Source: Acinetobacter sp. ASP199
Lineage (GTDB): Bacteria > Pseudomonadota > Gammaproteobacteria > Pseudomonadales > Moraxellaceae
Direction of reading: 5' to 3'
Assembly: GCF_022700675.1 (NCBI RefSeq)
Contig: NZ_CP062182.1
Coordinates: 1,364,001-1,428,000, forward strand
Length of the DNA stretch: 64,000 nt
Both the position numbers and the translations under genes were made by a program. The first letter of the stretch is position 1, and every line of letters starts with the position of its first letter. Shown here one piece after another: positions 61,381 through 64,000 of the stretch. The notes below the pieces were generated by a model, which was given only the letters and a program-made list of their open reading frames with translations, had not been told where the DNA came from and did not search any database.

Positions 61381-61766
61381 ACCGCTTAGCTTCTGCTATT
61401 TTACTTGGACTCAATGGCGTATTCATAACGAATTACGCCGTGGCCGAGACAATGACTCAAGAGCAATATGATCAGTATATTGCTGAGCAAACAAGCATTG
61501 TAAATGAAACCAAAGCCATTCTAGATAAGCCGCATACGGAATCAGGTAAACCGAGCATTAGCACCGAGCGTCAGGCATTGTGTGACCGAATACAGGCCTA
61601 TCAGAATATTTTGAAAGCCTCACAGGAAAACAGCCAGTTGAATATGGCTTCTATGATGACGATGGTTGCCCAAAATTATCTGGATCGTCAAAATCAAAGT
61701 ATGAATAGTTCAGGAATGACTACAGGTGTATTTTGTAAAAGTAGGGCAGAGCAACCTGCTGAATAA
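61377..61766 (+). CDS. Small secreted protein of unknown function
   Basis: 129 residues from the ATG at 61377, overlapping the previous stop. Signal peptide MNRLASAILLGLNGVFITNY then AVA before ETMTQ. The mature part is helical, Gln/Met/Ser-rich, with two Cys (QALCDRI, GVFCKSR). No family recognised. Confidence 0.7.
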   Translation: MNRLASAILLGLNGVFITNYAVAETMTQEQYDQYIAEQTSIVNETKAILDKPHTESGKPSISTERQALCDRIQAYQNILKASQENSQLNMASMMTMVAQNYLDRQNQSMNSSGMTTGVFCKSRAEQPAE

Positions 61767-62298
61767 GATAAATTAAAGCCGGATTTAGGTTGATTTTCTG
61801 ATTATTAATTTATTAAAACTACACAAAAATAAGATGAATGAGAAATTTTACCGGGTATATATCTAGAAAAATTCATGATTAATTAAAACTATTAAACATA
61901 AGAAAGTGGTGTGAATGAGATAGCTATAACTTCTTTTTTTATTGCTAAAAATAGCCTAAGTAATTTTATATTATTTAGATGGAATGTTAATAAAGCAGGT
62001 GGTTTTTCTACCTCTTTTTCTTAGACTAAAAACATGCAGAAGATATCTCAAAATTCCGTAGCATCATTCATCCAGACATTTCTTGCTCTAATCAATTCTT
62101 CTTATTTTCTTAAGCCTATTCTTTCATTATCTTTAGAATATGACAGAACAAAATTCTCCCATCAAAATACTTAAAATTATATTAACAAATAGCCTAAGAA
62201 AAATGCTCCTATACAGAAATAGCCTAAGCAAAATTTATAATTTTAAGCATTGGCAATTGATTAATTTCCAATAAAATTCCAATATCACTAACTAAACA
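61767..62298. other. AT-rich intergenic region with a repeated AAATAGCCTAAG motif
   Basis: About 530 bases without a gene. AAATAGCCTAAG occurs at 61949, 62187 and 62217 (the last two exactly 30 bases apart), and a related inverted form CTTAAGCCTATT is at 62112. Function unknown; it may be a short dispersed repeat or regulator sites for the esterase gene. Confidence 0.55.
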
Positions 62299-62319
62299 AT
62301 GAAATCACGGAATTCTCAA

Positions 62320-63090
62320 ATGATCCTCAACTACCAGATCACCACTCATGATGACTCAAAACTTGTACCGATGGTCTTCATTCATGGTTTATTCGGCAGC
62401 TTGAGTAATTTAGGGATGCTGGCACGACATTTCGCAAGTCAACGCACCATCATTCAGTTAGATCTGCGCAACCATGGCTTATCCGGACATAGCGATGAGC
62501 ATGATTACTACTTGATGTCAGAAGATGTACTTGAAACATTAGATAGTCTTAACATCACAAAATGTGTTGTAGTAGGGCATTCCATAGGTGGCAAGGTTGC
62601 CATGAAGCTGACAGATATTGCACGTGATCGGGTAGAGCAGCTTGTAGTTCTGGATATAACTCCCTTCCAATATCATGAAAATCATCATGCAGAAATTTTT
62701 ACAGCTTTATTTGCGGTTGAGCGTGCAAATCCAAGTTCTAGATTGGAAGCGACAAAAATCATGCGTGAATATCTGAATGAAGAAATGGTGATTCAATTCC
62801 TGCTGAAATCTTTTAACAAAGGGCAGTGGCTGTTTAATGTTGAGTCACTTTATAACCATTATCCGGATATTCTGCTTTGGGAAGATCTTGCCCCAGTGAA
62901 TACTCCAGCACTTTTCTTAAGGGGTGGCAACTCATTTTATATTTCCAAACCAGAGCATTTCGCTGCCATTGAACGTCAATTTATTCATGCCAAAGTTGAG
63001 CTCATTGAAGATGCAGGTCATTGGCTACATGGTGAAAAGCCAGCACAGGTGCTGGAGCATATCCAAGCATTTCTGGATGCACAACAATAA
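62320..63090 (+). CDS. Alpha/beta-hydrolase esterase, YbfF-like
   Basis: 256 residues from the ATG at 62320 (MILNYQITTH); an ATG at 62299 would add seven residues. Oxyanion segment FIHGLFGSLSNLGMLARHF, nucleophile elbow VVGHSIGGKVAM, and late His in DAGHWLHGEKP. These match the small acyl-CoA/acyl-ester hydrolase YbfF (HGLFGS and DxRNHGLS segments). Cytosolic; substrate unknown. Confidence 0.85.
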   Translation: MILNYQITTHDDSKLVPMVFIHGLFGSLSNLGMLARHFASQRTIIQLDLRNHGLSGHSDEHDYYLMSEDVLETLDSLNITKCVVVGHSIGGKVAMKLTDIARDRVEQLVVLDITPFQYHENHHAEIFTALFAVERANPSSRLEATKIMREYLNEEMVIQFLLKSFNKGQWLFNVESLYNHYPDILLWEDLAPVNTPALFLRGGNSFYISKPEHFAAIERQFIHAKVELIEDAGHWLHGEKPAQVLEHIQAFLDAQQ

Positions 63091-63099
63091 AATTCGATA

Positions 63100-63140
63100 C
63101 AAATTAAAAGGTCAGTATGCAGCTGCTTGTAACTGACCTT
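63100..63140 (-). terminator. Terminator over the 3' end of the M15 peptidase gene
   Basis: Perfect arms AAGGTCAGT / ACTGACCTT (63108-63116, 63132-63140) and TTTTAATTT beyond on the minus strand. The stop codon lies inside the stem. Confidence 0.65.
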
Positions 63141-63975
63141 CATTAATCAATTGATTCGCCATTTCAGCAGTCTTTTTCAGACCCGGCATACGATATTCAG
63201 TATGACCATAATCCTTGATCGATTTCCATCGTCCACCCCAGGTTAATCCGACAGATTCCGCGACCTGTCCATAGAGTTCATAACCACGCATTGCCCAAGG
63301 ATCACGTTCGCTAATTACAACTTTTCCATTTCGTTTAAAAGCCACATCTGCAGCCAAACCAAACTGATGATAACTTTGATAGCCCTTGGCTCGTGTGGTA
63401 TTTGGATTTACAGATAGTGAATTTTGACGTTCTGGACTGCGATAACCTTCTAATAAAACCAGTTCATAGCCATGCTGTTCACGCATGATTTTGAAGACCA
63501 TTAACAAACGCTGTTTATAACGGGGATTAATTTTATTCCATTTCCGGTCAGCTGTGCTGAGATTAGTATGATTGTGAGTTGTAGGGAGATGTACATCTTC
63601 AACAGAGTTCGCTAATGGATTTATGGTTTGAGCAGAAACAACATTGGTATAGTAATTCGCTTCTTCCTGCAAGGCATCTTCAATCAGATACTCTTCTACT
63701 TCTGGTGGTGGAGCTAATACCTGACCATCCAGTAAGGTATAGATCTGTGGATCGACTTCACGTAAATAATTGGCTTCAAAAGTACTGGCAGTAATGGGCC
63801 GGGTTAAAGTAAAAATTACGATACTGCTGAATAACACCAAAGCAGCCAGCAAAATCCACCATTGTTGAATATGCCAATGTGACTGGATTTTCTCTGATGA
63901 AGCTGCCTGATTAAATTCCCAGATAACCTGTCTGGCTGCTAAAATCCGGTTCTTGCCATACGGTAAAATTTGCAT
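63112..63975 (-). CDS. M15-family peptidoglycan peptidase (VanY/L-Ala-D-Glu type), N-terminus uncertain
   Basis: 287 residues if started at the ATG at 63975, but the frame stays open to the window edge, so the true start may lie beyond 64000. One membrane helix (WILLAALVLFSSIVIFTLTR, about 47-66), a variable linker, then the M15 zinc site: YHQFGLAADVAF with the first His and Asp, and YGHTEYR with the last His and Glu. It should trim peptidoglycan peptides in the periplasm. Substrate bond not determined. Confidence 0.82.
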   Translation of the reverse strand: MQILPYGKNRILAARQVIWEFNQAASSEKIQSHWHIQQWWILLAALVLFSSIVIFTLTRPITASTFEANYLREVDPQIYTLLDGQVLAPPPEVEEYLIEDALQEEANYYTNVVSAQTINPLANSVEDVHLPTTHNHTNLSTADRKWNKINPRYKQRLLMVFKIMREQHGYELVLLEGYRSPERQNSLSVNPNTTRAKGYQSYHQFGLAADVAFKRNGKVVISERDPWAMRGYELYGQVAESVGLTWGGRWKSIKDYGHTEYRMPGLKKTAEMANQLINEGQLQAAAY

Positions 63976-64000
63976 AAACAGGCTTATCAACCGGATTCTG

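Noticed and set aside
61012..61766. Toxin-immunity pair from the Imm33-like protein
   Set aside because: The similarity is weak and no toxin domain or secretion signal of a polymorphic toxin is nearby.
1..64000. CRISPR array
   Set aside because: No series of equal-length repeats with unique spacers was seen and no cas genes are present.
1..64000. tRNA or rRNA genes, including a tRNA att site
   Set aside because: No cloverleaf or rRNA-like sequence noticed; the att core lies at a protein gene start instead.

Overview
The window looks like an Acinetobacter chromosome segment: AT-rich gaps, an aroQ-accB-accC operon, a tusDCB-tusE operon, many short secreted or membrane proteins of Acinetobacter type, and an IS3-family element. 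The genus is inferred from gene content and codon and base composition by eye; no database was searched. The segment carries one complete-looking prophage of about 35 kb.

Left chromosomal part (1-20992). Minus-strand argF (cut by the window start) and a TetR regulator are followed by prpB-prpC of the methylcitrate cycle, without an adjacent methylcitrate dehydratase gene. Then come several small secreted or unknown genes, a CinA/PncC-like protein, a Gln-rich low-complexity protein, a short WYL-like protein, an IS3-family element with a broken orfB (7500-8856), two tiny proteins, an MFS transporter, a NylA-like amidase, a MASE1-GGDEF diguanylate cyclase, the fatty-acid/shikimate operon aroQ-accB-accC, a YbaK-type deacylase with a MITE directly after it, a membrane-anchored coiled protein, and the tRNA 2-thiolation relay genes tusD-tusC-tusB-tusE.

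Prophage (20993-55979). A 13-bp direct repeat (20993-21005 and 55967-55979) marks the probable att core, with similar arm-type repeats inside both ends. The right core overlaps the start codon of a galE-like gene, so integration exchanged that gene's leader but kept its coding sequence. Layout: tyrosine integrase; a leftward early operon with RecT- and RecE-like recombination genes; a lambda-like switch (CI-type LexA-fold repressor, a membrane protein in the rex position, a Cro-like gene, and 16-bp operators on both sides); replication genes O-like (with an iteron array inside) and P-like; RusA resolvase; then a T7/BPP-1-like podovirus virion module (portal, scaffold, capsid, tail tubular A and B, internal virion proteins including a transglycosylase with a DdrB/ParB-like domain, terminase), a beta-helix tailspike, a TupA-like ATP-grasp gene that may alter the host surface, and holin-endolysin-Rz/Rz1. 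Five intergenic gaps of the late region share one design: a box close to ACCCAACAAAC, then a terminator-like hairpin whose T-run abuts an ATG.

Right chromosomal part (55970-64000). The galE-like gene (active-site Lys replaced by Gln), fumC with a perfect 7-1-7 Fur box upstream, a pseudogene with two frameshifts, a nitroreductase, small conserved proteins, a YbfF-like esterase, and an M15 peptidase running to the window edge.
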